From NCBI RefSeq assembly GCF_964275005.1, contig NC_092688.1, forward strand, positions 26,982,434 to 27,046,433: 64,000 nucleotides of DNA, in the 5' to 3' direction. Under the pieces are notes generated by a model. It did not search any database. It was not told where the DNA came from and saw only the letters and a program-made list of their open reading frames with translations. Position numbers and translations under genes: made by a program. The DNA is from Diadema setosum (taxonomy: Eukaryota > Echinodermata > Echinoidea > Diadematoida > Diadematidae). Position 1 is the first letter of the stretch; each line of letters begins with the position of its first letter. Below, piece by piece: positions 1 to 12,583 of this stretch.

Positions 1-21
1 AAAAAAAAAAAAAAAAAAATC

Positions 22-1055
22 TAGAAATGTCGCTACGGCGACTGGTATGCCTCCGCCATAATGCATGATTCTCCTAATAGGTCTATATCTATAGGACATA
101 CATGTGGACAATGTGTGATGACTGTTTCACATAATTGGCAAAATATTAGAATGACATGTTTGTCACAAATGTGTTGAATGTTCCCCTTCCTTGACCTAGG
201 TTTAACTGGAATAATGGGAGAGCATTTATTTGGGGATTTGAGGACTTTTACTTGACTCTGATCCATTTATAAGTTTATGCATTGAGTAATTTTCAAGGTA
301 TGGAGAAAAAGTGCAATATATTCTATCTGTATTGAATAGTAAATTGTTACCATTTTCACGTGTCCTTTGACCCTTGACCCTAAAATTCATAAGAGAATCA
401 CTGTCGGGCAGAACATGCATAAGTAATGAGTTTCAAGATAACTTGAGCTACTTCCGAGATATGGAGGTCGAAGTAAAGTTCAGCACTTTCACTTGATCTT
501 TGACCTTTTGACCTTTGAGGCAAAAAAACAAACAAACTTCCCAGAGAATCTCTATTGGGTAATACATGTATACATCAAGTTTTAAAAAAAAAATCCAGCA
601 GGCACTGCGTAAATATGAGGGAAATAGTAAAAAAGTTGATATTGACCCTTGACCCCTGACCTTTGACCCCATGACCCCAACATTCCCTAGATAATCACTG
701 CCAGTCAGAAAATGCATACATACTATGTTCCATGAAGATAGTTTTAACCATTTCCAAGATATGGAGGAAAAAAAAGGGAAATTTTAATATTTTCACTTGA
801 CCTTTGACCTTTGATGTCATGACCCGAAACTCTCACCAGAGAATCTTAATTGGGTAGTACATGTATACCAAAGTTTCAAGAAAATATCTTTAGGCATTGC
901 ATAGATATGAGGAAAATAGTGAAATTTTGAACATTTGAGCTTGACCTTTTGACCTTGAGCATGTGCACCAAAAAGTTGATAGGCACAACTTCACCCCCTC
1001 ATACACATACATGCCAAGTTTCATTAGGATACCTCAAAAGATTTTTTAGTTATGC
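22..1055 (+). repeat. TTGACCTTT-rich dispersed element, copy 1 (3' end missing)
   Basis: Begins with TAGAAATGTCGCTACGGCGA and ATGCCTCCGCCATAATGCAT, the same start as the copy at 13962. The body is a run of diverged ~130-base subunits (TGACCTTTGACC..., GAGAATC, '...CAAGTTTCA...AAATA'). It has one perfect TGACCTTTGACCT (798-810) and one near match (657-669). It ends before the GGACGGACGG tail seen in the other copy. Confidence 0.8.
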
Positions 1056-2615
1056 TGTCAAGACCAGTGTACCACAGTAATTCTAGCTTGAATAATGCAC
1101 ACAAATTCCCCCACTCATCTGCCCTAAGCACATTTGCAGCACACTGGGCAAGTTTACCCTATTCACTGTATATTACCTTGGATGTATTGTTCCTGCTGCT
1201 TTCATCTTGCCTTACCCATCTTTTTTCACAGGTTCCTTTCTTTAATCCACAGAAAATCCATCAAAACATATCATAAAACAGCCTGACAGAGAGGAAGTGT
1301 TTAATGCACCATAGAGCTGCTAATGTTTAAGGCGGGGGATATCTCATGATGACTTTGCTAATGCTATCACAGAGATACACTTTCTCATGGCTGGTCAGAG
1401 TCCATCTTCCTTATTCATATGAAAGGTCATTACCAATTAAAGCACACACTTCACTCTTCACAAATCAAGTCCATCCCCCACAAGCAATTCATATGATTTG
1501 GTGTTATATCACTTTTGAATTCCTTACTATTTCATGTTAATGCTACATAAAATACATGAGAAATATATGTAAATCATTCTCTCTCTCTTTTTTTTTTCAG
1601 ACCTCAGTTGTTCACATGTATACAAATTTTGCTTTGTTTGCAGATTTTTCAAAGGTCTTCCATTTTATTGGATTTCTGAATTCTTTTACTGATTCTTTAC
1701 TTGGCCACAAAGATTGAAGTTCTCCTTTTTCTCTCAAATTGGCAAATTTGTACATTTCTTTCTGATTTGTGGAGTTTGATGAATTTAACCATTTCCCTCC
1801 AATCTTTCTCCAATAGGAAATTTAGGGTAATTCAAAGGTTCTAATTAAATGACAAGATAAAAACTTCTGCCACAAAATGCTTCCAGTAAGCACAAACTAT
1901 GATCTTGAATGTACAGTATCAGTCTCGGGCAAATAAGTTATTTTTTTTTTTTTTTTAAAGGAAGAAAAAAAAAAAGAGTTACTGGAGAGTTCCCCTTTTT
2001 AAACCACTATGTGAAGTCCCTTTGTGCCACAAGCAATTATTCAATCCTGGAGAGCCTTGTCGTATTAGAGTCAAGAGGTTTCAAGTGGTTATAACGTAAC
2101 TTTACACAAAGGGAAAGCAATCCCATACACTTGCACATGTACATCTGTATGCACATTACACAGAATAATACACTTGTACATGTCATCACCCACCTCAAAC
2201 ATTGATCAAGCAGGGGGGTTTATGTATGTTCATGATCAAAGGCAATAAGAACCTGCATGAAAATAAGGCATTTCAGCCTCTTGGATGTTGCAACATCAAT
2301 TACAATGATGATGACGCTAATAAAAATTTCCATACATATCCAGAAGCAGACAGTCCACCATCTGTCAAAAAAAAAGATAAATAAATAAAAATGTTTCAAA
2401 ACTGAGTATGATGATGTAATACTGTCACTATCAAACCACAATGTGTTCGACATTTATATACTATTTAACATATTAGGAAGAAGCCTGGAACAGCTACAAA
2501 AAGAAAAAAAAAGTAAGGGAAGGGGAGTGATCACATTTAAAGTTCAGATACTAGTACACCTTTGAGCACGTAGCCATGGTTTATACTCCTGCTACACATA
2601 CATGTCTCAGTCATT

Positions 2616-2813
2616 GGCCCGAATTCTCAAAGGTGGAATAACTTTATTACACCGCTTATTCCGCCGATTTATTATGCCTCCTATGCAAATCAGGCCCTCG
2701 TGACGTAAAATGACGCGATTTATTCCCCGGAATCTATTCTCAAAGGTGGAATAACTTATTCCCCAGCATAACTATTCCGTAGAATAGTTATTCCAGCTTT
2801 GAGAATTCGGGCC
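2616..2813. mobile_element. Short inverted-repeat (MITE) element, PIF/Harbinger-like ends
   Basis: Terminal inverted repeats GGCCCGAATTCTCAAAG and CTTTGAGAATTCGGGCC, with ATT on both sides as a 3-base target duplication. About 198 bases with no ORF. The interior repeats the end motif (TCTCAAAGGTGGAATAACTT occurs twice). Confidence 0.75.
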
Positions 2814-3236
2814 ATTGCCTACAATCTTCGATGCTGAAAAGGGTTGTCAACTGATTCACATAAACTAGCATGTGAGGGAGAGGAAATTAGCACAGAAAGT
2901 GGTGCTATAATTTTGTACTTGATTATTTGCTCAAATGGGGATACTGCATCGGCCACTTTACAACTGTAGAAATAATTGTATCATGAATGTGTCTCCATTC
3001 ATCTGGCAGAGTTCTTGCTTAGGTGCTTTCATGTGATTGCATCCAGAACAACACTCACATCTATTATATGCTAATTATTCTTGATGCAGTTCTACAGAGC
3101 ATACAAATGTAGTATCACAGTCTTATTTCACTCCTCTTTTAGCACAGCCACACCTTCTCTCTTCTTCTTTCTAATCTTTTCTTTCTCACTAAATACGTGA
3201 CTCGACTCCCGGGGTTACATCATCTCGTGCCTGGAG

Positions 3237-3371
3237 TTATTGATTGCCGACATCCAGATGATGGCGAGGATCAATGGTGAGCCTTGATGGTGCTATGGTG
3301 GAGGCCAGCATCCACGCGGAGTCCAAATTTAGTTGTTGGCAGTATCGACGTGCTGAAGCTTCTTCCAGTGC
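3237..3371 (-). other. Candidate terminal exon or exon-like open segment in the SFSWAP region
   Basis: On the minus strand a good acceptor (CTGTTTGTAG) is followed by a GC-rich, CpG-bearing segment. Read from its first base it is open for 44 codons to TAA (starting ALEEASARRY). A second frame, the one in phase with SFSWAP exon 2 (which leaves one base), is open for about 32 codons to a TGA near 3270. I do not recognise either peptide. The segment stands out from the AT-rich flanks, so it may be an alternative last exon, a UTR, or an exon of an unknown gene. No upstream partner exon other than SFSWAP exon 2 was found on this strand. Confidence 0.25.
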
Positions 3372-5565
3372 CTACAAACAGCCATTCATTTTAAGTGCAA
3401 AATGTGTTTGACTTATCCCCCTCATTCAAGAGTCTATACTCAAGGCAACACCTTTCCCCTTGTTATGCAAATTATGATATGAAGTACCCAGGAAGTGTAC
3501 CCCTTAAAAATATCTTCCTCAAATTTCGCAAGAGGTGACTGTGCAAGAATGTCTTGAATCAAGCAGTGAGAACATTAATGAGCAGCTAAAAAGGTATCAG
3601 CATAAATGTGTACACATTTCTCCAAAACAGTACAACAACATTTCAATTCACATAGAATTGCAACATTAATAAAAGCAGCATGCATTTCTTCTCAGTTGAA
3701 AAGATTGATGTCACGTACAAGTGTACTTACAATTGTACATTTCACCCAACTTACTTTTATCAACAAGCTCCCTTGAACGTTCATAAATGTTATTTCACTG
3801 CAATGTAAAGAAACCATTCGGGCACTGTCCGTGTCACTCCTGATACAACTCAGTGTCTCATTATGGTTGATTGTTTGTTTGATGAATTTTCAGTTTTTGT
3901 GTACAGTGTGGTACCAATGGGAGAGTTCTGAGGATAAGACATTGTCACCTTGACTACCAGTAACTAGCATAGCTGCATGTGACAGCTGAAAATATATCTG
4001 TATAATGAAAATAGAAGGATAAAAAGAAAGTGAAAGTTTCTATCACAATGTTTGCTGAATTTCAAACTCTTCATCAAAGTCGAAAGGAATACAAACAGAG
4101 TGGTGCTTTTCATCACAGATATCTCCTGGACCAAGAATTTACCTGTGCTGCACTTACGACTCTGTGTGCCGTTGATGTCATGATCTCTCTCACAGTGAGA
4201 GCCTGAAATCTTCCACGCACAGAATGGTGTGGAAATAATCAATACACTGCCTGCCCACTTTCATCACAATCCCTCCCTTCCTCTCTCTCTCTCTCTCTCC
4301 AGGGTGTTCTTAGAAGCCGTGCCACAACTCTATTCAAACACCACTAATCTTTAGATATACACGTGGCCATGAATGCACCCTAGATCCATTCAGAGTGTTC
4401 CCATGGCGACTATTACATTGATGGGACCACAAAAAAAAAAAAAAGATGGGGGGGGGGGGGTGGGATATAAAGCACAGCTCCACAGAGCCATCTCAAATGG
4501 GGAAAACACTGTGCAGCAAGTCATTGAATTTACGCCAAGATTCCGGAGATGGTTGCCAAAGAAATTTGTGCGGAAAAATTCTACTCTAAAAAAAAATGCG
4601 ACGATTAATGGGAGAATGATGAAGGATTTTCAACGACGACTCAATTCTACCACCTCATCCTTGGTCTTTCTATACTTCCTGCCACTCCTTTTCCACCTCC
4701 CTGCTGTGTCTACTTCAATAGCGTGGAACTGGGTCACTCACTGAGCACATTTGTTACTGCAGGTCTTGGAGCAAAGGCCAACTGCCTCACATTGTTATAT
4801 GTGTATTTATTGTGAAGTCCCCTAGTATTTCCTCTCCAATATGAAAAGGAGAGGGGAGAGGAAAAAAATATGAATGCTGTAAATACCTTGCCAAGCTATC
4901 TCCATCTTCCAAATCAAGTTCTTGTTTCATTCCTTTTCTTCCTGTTGCCATGGCAATTAACACACAACATTGTGGCAATAAATATATTCAAAATGTCCAT
5001 GGTAGATAAGTACTGTAGTCGCCAACCTCTATGATATACTAGTATATCAACATGTTTGAATTACTGAAACTCCAACAAGGAGCAAAACCCTTTTACAGAT
5101 AAATGGTATGAAAAAGGTTATTATTCTAATGAGAGACTGTCATATAACCAGCAAATAAAATGCGCAAAGTGGTTTGTAGAGTGAAGTATACAGACTTCTA
5201 CGTAAAGAAAAAACAAATACATGACACCTCAATGTCTGCTATTGAACTATGACTGTATGTGCTAGAAAAATGCAATCTGCTGCTGCAAGCTTGTGATGAA
5301 TTCAAAACTTTTGATGGGAAAGATATTCCTATGATTATGAACAGGCCACCCCCAAGTAAGAATTTGTCTTTTGCAAACCATAATGTACCATCACTACACA
5401 CATTAATAACTTAAAACTTAAAATTGATGCTACCATTTAGCTTTGGTAATTGTTTTTTTCTTTCAACAGATTCTAGATGTTCATGCACATACAATACATT
5501 CGACATTGTACACTGTGCAGATCAGCAATAAGAAGTGACAGTTATATATTGTTCACAAGCAACTA

Positions 5566-5774
5566 CTGTAAAACAAGATATATTTGCGGCATGAAATTTT
5601 CATCAATCGGAGCCAACAACCTTTTATCACAGCATGAAAATTTTGTGAATTTCCACTGGCAATCAATGCATATAGTGCAGACAAGAACTTTTGTGTGCAT
5701 TTTAATTTCACAAAATCTTGGATCTCAGGAAATTCACAAAATTCTAATGCACTCAAATATTCCTTGTTTTACAA
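5566..5774. mobile_element. TA-flanked MITE (CTGTAAAACAAG ends)
   Basis: The inverted ends (C/T)TGTAAAACAAG and CTTGTTTTACA are flanked by TA on both sides, the mark of Tc1/mariner-type insertion. About 209 bases with no coding capacity. It shares the TGTAAAA start with elements at 12116 and 27861. Confidence 0.65.
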
Positions 5775-6435
5775 TATTTGCAAAGATACTATGTGAATTT
5801 AAGAATAAAATTTATCTCAAATTACATCTAGTTATAATGCAAACTCTTAATAAAAAGTCACAATAAAAATTATGGTCTCAAGCAATGTTCACTTGCACTC
5901 ACTCTACAAAATGTCCTCTTACACAGGACTGTACACAAAAAGGTATGGCTAGCATGTATTTCTACTATCCTTACGCTACATAGTGGGCTTGATGCCTACA
6001 TGGAGTGACACGCAGCAGTGGGTCTCTGTTCATTTTCTACAGACAGATTTTCAAAACATGGAAGAGTTATCCCATATTTATTTTCATCTTGACAGCATAA
6101 AGTCAACGTGGCTGCACTAAGCATCCATCACAAATGACCAGGCGCTGCAGACAGGATGAAAAATAATGTCCCCCTTCTGACATTTCTAGTTCGGGCACGG
6201 CAAACCTTTTTTCCCCCCACTTTGCCCTGCGCACCCGTGTTAAGACATCAGGCTGGTATGTTTATAAAGCAGGGTTCACAGAAAGGGCCGGCAGCCATTG
6301 CTGGAGCAAACATGGTGTGGCTGGCTGGCTGGCATTCAATCAGCGCAGTGCCCTTAGACGCCTGCCTGATGGTAAAGGAGAAAAGCTTTGCACTAACACA
6401 GTAGGGACAAAGAAAGGGCAATGACAGTGGCACAG

Positions 6436-6480
6436 TCAAGAGTGGTCAGGAATGGTCACGAGTGGTCAGGAGTGGTCAGT
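6436..6480 (+). repeat. Short minisatellite, GAGTGGTCAG-like unit
   Basis: About four to five diverged copies of an 11-12 base unit (AAGAGTGGTCAG, GAATGGTCACG, AGTGGTCAGG). In SFSWAP intron 2. Confidence 0.7.
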
Positions 6481-9400
6481 CTATCAAGCCATAAATGGTT
6501 GCACCAGAGTCGGATGCACTAATCAGTGAAAATTGACAAATCATAGAAGAGTAAACTTCAATAGTTTTACCCGACAAAAGCAACGGCACATTTCAGACTA
6601 ACTAAATAATAAAAAAAAGAGCATAGTATCGTTTCTTCAGGCAGTTAAAGTCCTGTCAATCTTTCCAGTGCCCTGAGAGAGGTTATTCATTCACATTATC
6701 GGAGCATGCCATAATATTGATATCATAATCTGTTTAAAAAGACACAAATTAGCACCGAGTGTAGAGTTTGTAATTACAGCAAGAAAGAGTTGTAAAATGT
6801 AATACTTGTCTAGATATTGATAGGTATTATATGATGTAAGACATCATTAAATGTGCTTCACATTTGTAATTACAATTAATCACCCCACTCCAATCGTGGT
6901 CACTCAAAGTGGATCGTGTGCTTCAGACTTCCTTTCTACTTGACCTACAATGCATATAAATTTGTGTCCTCTTCCGTATGGATTTACTCATCTTCATGCA
7001 GGCTCACACTCGTGCTAGCGTTTCTCCCCATAATGGCCGAGAGATTCAACCTCCTCCACATTCTAATAGCTAGCTGACTCACACCACAGCAGAAGGCACT
7101 ACCGCCACCGCCACCGCAGTGACGCTCTTTGCAGCCAATCAAACCAATGACACAGCACAAGCTCAAGTCGGTGAAGGTTCACCAGCTACAGTGCATCGTT
7201 AGTCTGAAAATATCACAAGCGTGGCTTATCTCTGTGGCCGAAAGTTGCCATTTCTCACATGACACGCACACTCAGCAAATGTCAGGCTGTCAACGAGGTG
7301 TATTCCAACATTACTCCCCTCACGACTTGCTAATCATGCTGTCACCATTGACAACCATTACCACAGCAACCTGCTGGCACAGTTTCAATAATAATAAGTG
7401 GTGGTTGTGAAAGAGTTAAGCTTGGAGCTCAGGTTGCCCACAATGAGTCATTAGAAGTAAAAGAGATAAAGACATCCTCAATTATTTTTTTTAATAAAAT
7501 AAAGGAAAGACAGAATTCGGGATTTTAATATTTGTTTTCCTTGCATATGAAGATCAAAACAATAATTTCAGGACAAAAAAGACACAAACGATGAGATGCC
7601 TAAAATTATATTCCCAAATCATGTGAAGTGAGTAGGACAGCTGTGAACAAATGATACATTCTGTGCTCAAGTACAACTCCTATAGGCCTACACGTATATC
7701 ACAAATTTCCACTGTTTCTATAAACATGTTCATCCTTGATTACCATTCCTATCATCTCTACATGACCAGGGAACAATCTATATCTTGCATCACGCATAGA
7801 AGATGAAGCTGAATTCAATTCCCTTCACAATGTATTACATGGGAGAAGGAGGGTGGGGATACTGTATGTCTTGCCATCCACTGCCCGACTATGGAACTGT
7901 TGCCTTGTCTTTTTGTCCCATTATGGATTCTCTTCCTGTTCCCCCCCCCCCCTGAAATTTGCAGCCTGTATAATTCAATTCACAGCTTCCCCCTCTCAAA
8001 TGATTCTCAACACTTCACAGCCTGCAGTGATAGATGCATTAATTTGACCATGCCAAAATAATCTGCTCTGCAAAGGTTTTAAAATTGTAATATAAAATAG
8101 CACTGCATGCATGCATGCACTGCCAAAAGAAGCATCAATTATTCAAATGTGCCAATGCTTGTAGAACATCCCTTGCAGTTGACCAAGTTTTAGCCTGCTG
8201 CACTGGGGGAGGTGTGATGCCATCTTAAAGACGACATCTCTTCAGCACACAAGACTTTCGTGGCAGGCTGTGGACAAAGACGTAGTTTGAGGAGTTTGGG
8301 GGAATGGATGGCTGCTTGATAAGCAAAGCAGTGTGATTCACAAAGCCGTGCCCAACTCCTTCCAAAATGTCAGCTCTGGTGAAGGTCGTAATGAAGAAAA
8401 CACACACATCCTCCGTTCGCCAGACATTTTAAGTCGATCCCCTAACACCCCCTGCCACGCATGAAGAGACGATGCGGTGATTTTCAACCCCAGTCGGGCA
8501 AGGCAAGGAAGCCATTACATTTAGAGAGATAAATTACAGGTAGCAAAGGCCTCACTCCTCAGGCACAATTATCAAAAAAGAAACTAGTTAACTGGAACCC
8601 AAGATAGCAATTCCCCTCATATACTAACCTCCTGAATTCATACTCAAGGCATCACATTAATTGGCGTGTGGGTGTGGGTGTGGGTGTAGGTGTGGGGGAG
8701 GGGAGTTTCTACTTGTGTGAACAGTAACATAGCCATACACTGTCTCCCTCTGAGTGCAAGAGCTCCCAGGTTATGACAATCAATATCTGAATTCAAAGAA
8801 ACCATCTATACAGTCAGACTGTTCACTATTCATCGTAATCCTACCTGGATGCTGGGTGGGAGTCTGTGAGACGATGCGGCAGCAGCATCACCCCTGGATG
8901 ACATCCAACGGAGGCATCAAAATCTCCGTAAATGAGGACTCCAACCTCGCTGGCAAAAAGACAACTCATGGCAATGAGTAGTCTGGAATTCCTAACCCTT
9001 GTCCTTTCTTTCCTCCAACAAGATGGACCAATAGAAGTGGGAAATGGAGGAAACAAGGGAGGAGGGATCTGAAATGCTCAGATGTGAAATCATGTTTGTC
9101 TCTGTTCAATAACTTTATTGACAAGGGGGCAGGCCTGTGTAATATCATCATGGCAATATCACTTCCATATGAAGTCAACTAGCACTGTAATGAAAATATG
9201 CCTGGAAGCCAGGCTAGCAAAACTGGTTCACCCATAGTAGCTGGATAACATGATCTGTGCAAATTATGCTAATATGTCACACGCATTGTAGCATAAAGAG
9301 GAAATCCAGCAAAGTTTTCTTTCAAGGAAAAGGCTTATTACAACAATCATCTAAAGCGTTTTCATGACAGGGAATAGTGTGTCATGATCATAATCCTTGT

Positions 9401-9707
9401 AAATGAATGCAAACTGAGAGGCAAATGTACAGAGATACAGTTGACAAACTTCTTCTGCATTGGGTGTTGCCCAATGTACATGTGTATTACAGACATTTGA
9501 CATTTACCCTGATATACATACAGTATACATCAGGTTCTTCCATTTGAAAAATGGCTGCTCTTTCAGACACAAAGACAGTAAGATAACCATTCTCACATCT
9601 AAAATATACAATGTATGCTCTTTTGAGTGAAATGACATGTGACTCTGAATGATAAGATGGCTCGTTTCTGTTGGTTTGGGGTTTTTTTTAATAACTCTGA
9701 ACATGTA

Positions 9708-10212
9708 GGCCCGAATTCACGAAGGTGGTACAAATGAAACCATGGTTTAAACCATGGACAAAAACCATGGAGCACCAAGTCTCGCACAGAACATTTCGTT
9801 ACGAAATTGGTCATTTCGTCGACAAAATGATCGTTTTGTGAACGAAATTATCATTTTGTGGACGAAATGTTCATTTAGTTACAAAATGTTGTCATTTTGT
9901 TACAAAATAATCATTTCATCGACGAAATGACTGATTTCGTAATGAAATATTCCATGCGACACTTGGCACTCCATGGTTTTTGTCCATGGTTTAAACCATG
10001 GTTTCATTTGATGATGATGATGATGATGATGAAGTCTTGTATAGCGCCGGTATCCGCCAAGTCAGGCGCTCATGGCGCTTGCTCCAAAATAAATACATAA
10101 TTCAGCTTAAATTTCATGGGTGTACAGCTTGCGATATGACAGTTAAAAATAAAAAGAAATAGTTCCAGGAAGTAATTGTCTCCAAATTGTACCACCTTTG
10201 TGAATTCGGGCC
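9708..10212. mobile_element. MITE with GGCCCGAATTCACGAAGGTG ends, carrying a secondary insertion
   Basis: Terminal inverted repeats GGCCCGAATTCACGAAGG / CCTTTGTGAATTCGGGCC with GTA on both sides. A second inverted pair built on CCATGGTTTAAACCATGG lies inside, and between them are many alternating copies of an ACGAAATGAT/CATTTCGT motif. A piece at about 10011-10186 (ATG repeats, then AAGTCTTGTATAGCGCC) interrupts the right arm and looks like a later insertion. Confidence 0.75.
10011..10186 (+). repeat. Insertion with (ATG)n head and TATAGCGCC block
   Basis: Begins with seven or more GATGAT units, then AGTCTTGTATAGCGCC and CAAGTCAGGCGCTCATGGCG. It interrupts the inverted repeat of the surrounding element, so it came later. 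It is probably a short non-autonomous repeat; the class is uncertain. Confidence 0.45.
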
Positions 10213-11101
10213 GTATTGTCTCAAATATTAAACTGCAAATCCACTTCCCTAAAACATGCAAGGCAATACAAATTGTATTGGGCAAGTGGAATTATGAGCA
10301 TTGACTGCCCAACTTGTCCTTCTTTACAAGCATAAACATTTTAATATGGATGTGGCAGTTTAACCTGAAATGACTGCAGTAATGAATACAAATCAAACTT
10401 TTACACGTAGTATGAAGACATGTGAAACATAACAGAAACTAAGCCAGTGTGTGAGTAGCTTTGCAGGTAACAACCCAATATGTTTCTGTTCAGTATGAAA
10501 CAGAACTACTCTGTGAGATACAGTTACAAACTCAAGATAAATGTTAAAGTGAATGGAACTGATCAGCTTCACGTGGCTGCCAACGAAGCGATAAATGCTT
10601 GTAACCAAGCAATCGAGGGATCAACAGTTTCAAGTCCCCAATAAAGAACTACAGTACTGAGGATAAAGTGCTCTGCCTACATGTACATTTGTATTGAGCA
10701 CAACCTCCTCTGTCATGGGACCCAAACCAGGGGCCTCGGGACTGATAAGTCCATGGTCTCCAGTACTGAGCAGCAATTAGCTTCTATAGCTTTCACATTG
10801 TCAGACGGTACATCCCTCCCTACAACAATAGTCATTCTGATAATATGTAAATTGACTTTATGGAGTCAAGAGCAGAAGAGAGCTAGCATTCCCAACCATT
10901 TCTTCCCTGTGCCCTGTAATATTGCATATCAATGCTCAATTATATTGCATCATTCAGCAAGCAAACACACCACACACACAAATATAATTTAGTGTGTGCA
11001 TGTGTGTGTACTACATAATGAATATTATGACTACATGATAAAGAAATAATGTTTGCTATAAAAAACACACACACATATATAAATGCTACTACACATTAGC
11101 C

Positions 11102-11288
11102 GTGGTCACACTAGCAAAAGATCGCGAAGTTTAAGATCATGATCGAGATCTTTTTCCAGTGAGACTGCAGCTATATCCCTAGTTTGAGTGGGAAGTTTCA
11201 TGAGAAGGTTGCAGTCAAGCTGGCTAAACTTCGAGATCTGTTAAGATTACGAAACTTCTCAATCTTTTGCCAGTGCGCCCATGGCTAG
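11102..11288. mobile_element. Probable MITE with imperfect inverted ends
   Basis: CCGTGGTCACACTAGCAAAAGAT at the left matches the reverse complement of ATCTTTTGCCAGTGCGCCCATGG at the right with several mismatches. No ORF. The interior has a second inverted pair around AAGTTT/AAACTTC. Confidence 0.5.
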
Positions 11289-12115
11289 TGTTTGATAATG
11301 CTTCCCTTCCACGTTATAAATCATCCCATTTGACGGGCTGTCAATTTTCAGAGTGGGACACACAGAATTTCATCAGAGCAGCTAAAGTATTATAACTTAG
11401 CACATAAGGAGTTCCTCCCCACCCCCCCCTCCCCTTCACAATTGTTACGACACATGCAGAGCATTCTGAAGGCACAAAGAGTAGCATGCCTTCTTCACAA
11501 TACAGAGAGCTTTGAGACATAACATCATGCCTGTGTTGAGTGTAATACTTAATGAGAACAGGAAATGAATCCAAGAGTGTATTTCCATTTTCATTTCACG
11601 GCAAAAGTGCATGATTCTTTTCCTGGTTTTGCTCCTTGTGACACAAGCCCTTTCCTTTGCGTCATTATCAGTCTCAGATTCAAATACTATTACTCAATGA
11701 CACCAAAACTTTGCCTAACTTTGTGAAACCCAAATGTTTCTGTCATTCCTCCACATCATGAATTGCCACAACAAAAAGACAATTTGAGAAGGACATCATC
11801 TTCAATGAGAGTTCTTGATTGATTTCAGAGGTTCTACTTGCCGAGTCTAAAAAGGATTTACATTTACAGAAGGTCGCCCTCTTTGGTGACAAGCCCCCCC
11901 CCCCCCTAATTCTTACAAATTCAATCTCCACCTGGAAATGACCTTTGTCATTAAAACACATGTCATGTATCACCACCAAACAGCAATAAGCCAAGAATGA
12001 CCTTTTGAATGTTTGCACTAAGTCTGAAATGCTGAATTTCAAATCACCTTGGATTAAAAAGGGTCTAATTCATTGTGCAAATGTTGAATGGTCCTTGAAA
12101 TTTGACTGATGAGTA

Positions 12116-12295
12116 CTGTAAAAGCCTTTTCTGCGAATTTTGGCTCTGAATTCAACACAAGAAAATATCGCGGACAAACAGGCATTAGTGCACATAAGAT
12201 ATCCTTGGTGTCAAATCGCAAAAACATCTCGTGAAAATATCTGTGACTTCCACATTCCCGAAAATATTGGTATGCAAAATTAACAACTTTTACAG
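12116..12295. mobile_element. TA-flanked MITE (CTGTAAAAG ends)
   Basis: CTGTAAAAG at the left and CTTTTACAG at the right, each bordered by TA. About 180 bases, lying just 3' of SFSWAP exon 2 on the minus strand. Body similarity to the 27861 element is limited to GCGAA-type blocks. Confidence 0.6.
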
Positions 12296-12419
12296 TAATA
12301 TCTAACCACGCAAGTTGCAATGGGAAATCATTCCGCAACCCCTGTGTGCTGCTCTACCAATGAGGACTACTCCCTCCAAAGCAGCGGGTGGCCAAACTGT
12401 CTGCCAGTCTAGTTAGTAC

Positions 12420-12583
12420 CTTGTCTGGTCTGTTCCTCCAGCAGGTCTGTGTGCAGCGCCATGTAGCGTTCCTCATCACAGATAGCCTCAATGCGGGCAG
12501 CCTCGGCTGAGAGATGGGTCTCCTCATTCCAGCCGGCCCGGTCAAACTCTGACAGGTCGTGGAGGTGTCCTCTTCCATCGTAT
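12420..12583 (-). CDS. SFSWAP: SFSWAP exon 2
   Basis: The 164-base exon encodes the second half of the DRY_EERY domain ([26 protein letters not shown]) and leaves one base (G) for the next exon. It is an island of high GC and synonymous-codon bias in AT-rich surroundings. With intron 2 retained, the frame reads GGT ACT AAC TAG and stops after three codons. Confidence 0.92.

Larger units (their letters stand above)
1..12419 (-). other. SFSWAP intron 2 (from exon 2 to the window edge)
   Basis: No match to later SFSWAP exons (SURP modules, RS region) was seen. It contains five small mobile elements, a partial TTGACCTTT-rich element at the very edge, and the exon-like segment at 3237-3371. Stretches 3400-5500, 6500-9700 and 10300-11100 hold no recognisable gene. 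Confidence 0.6.

Noticed and set aside
4373..4744. 123-residue plus-strand ORF
   Set aside because: It runs through homopolymer A and G tracts, has no coding bias and resembles no family.
8225..8407. 60-residue minus-strand ORF
   Set aside because: No splice sites matching SFSWAP phase and no similarity to SFSWAP or any family I know.
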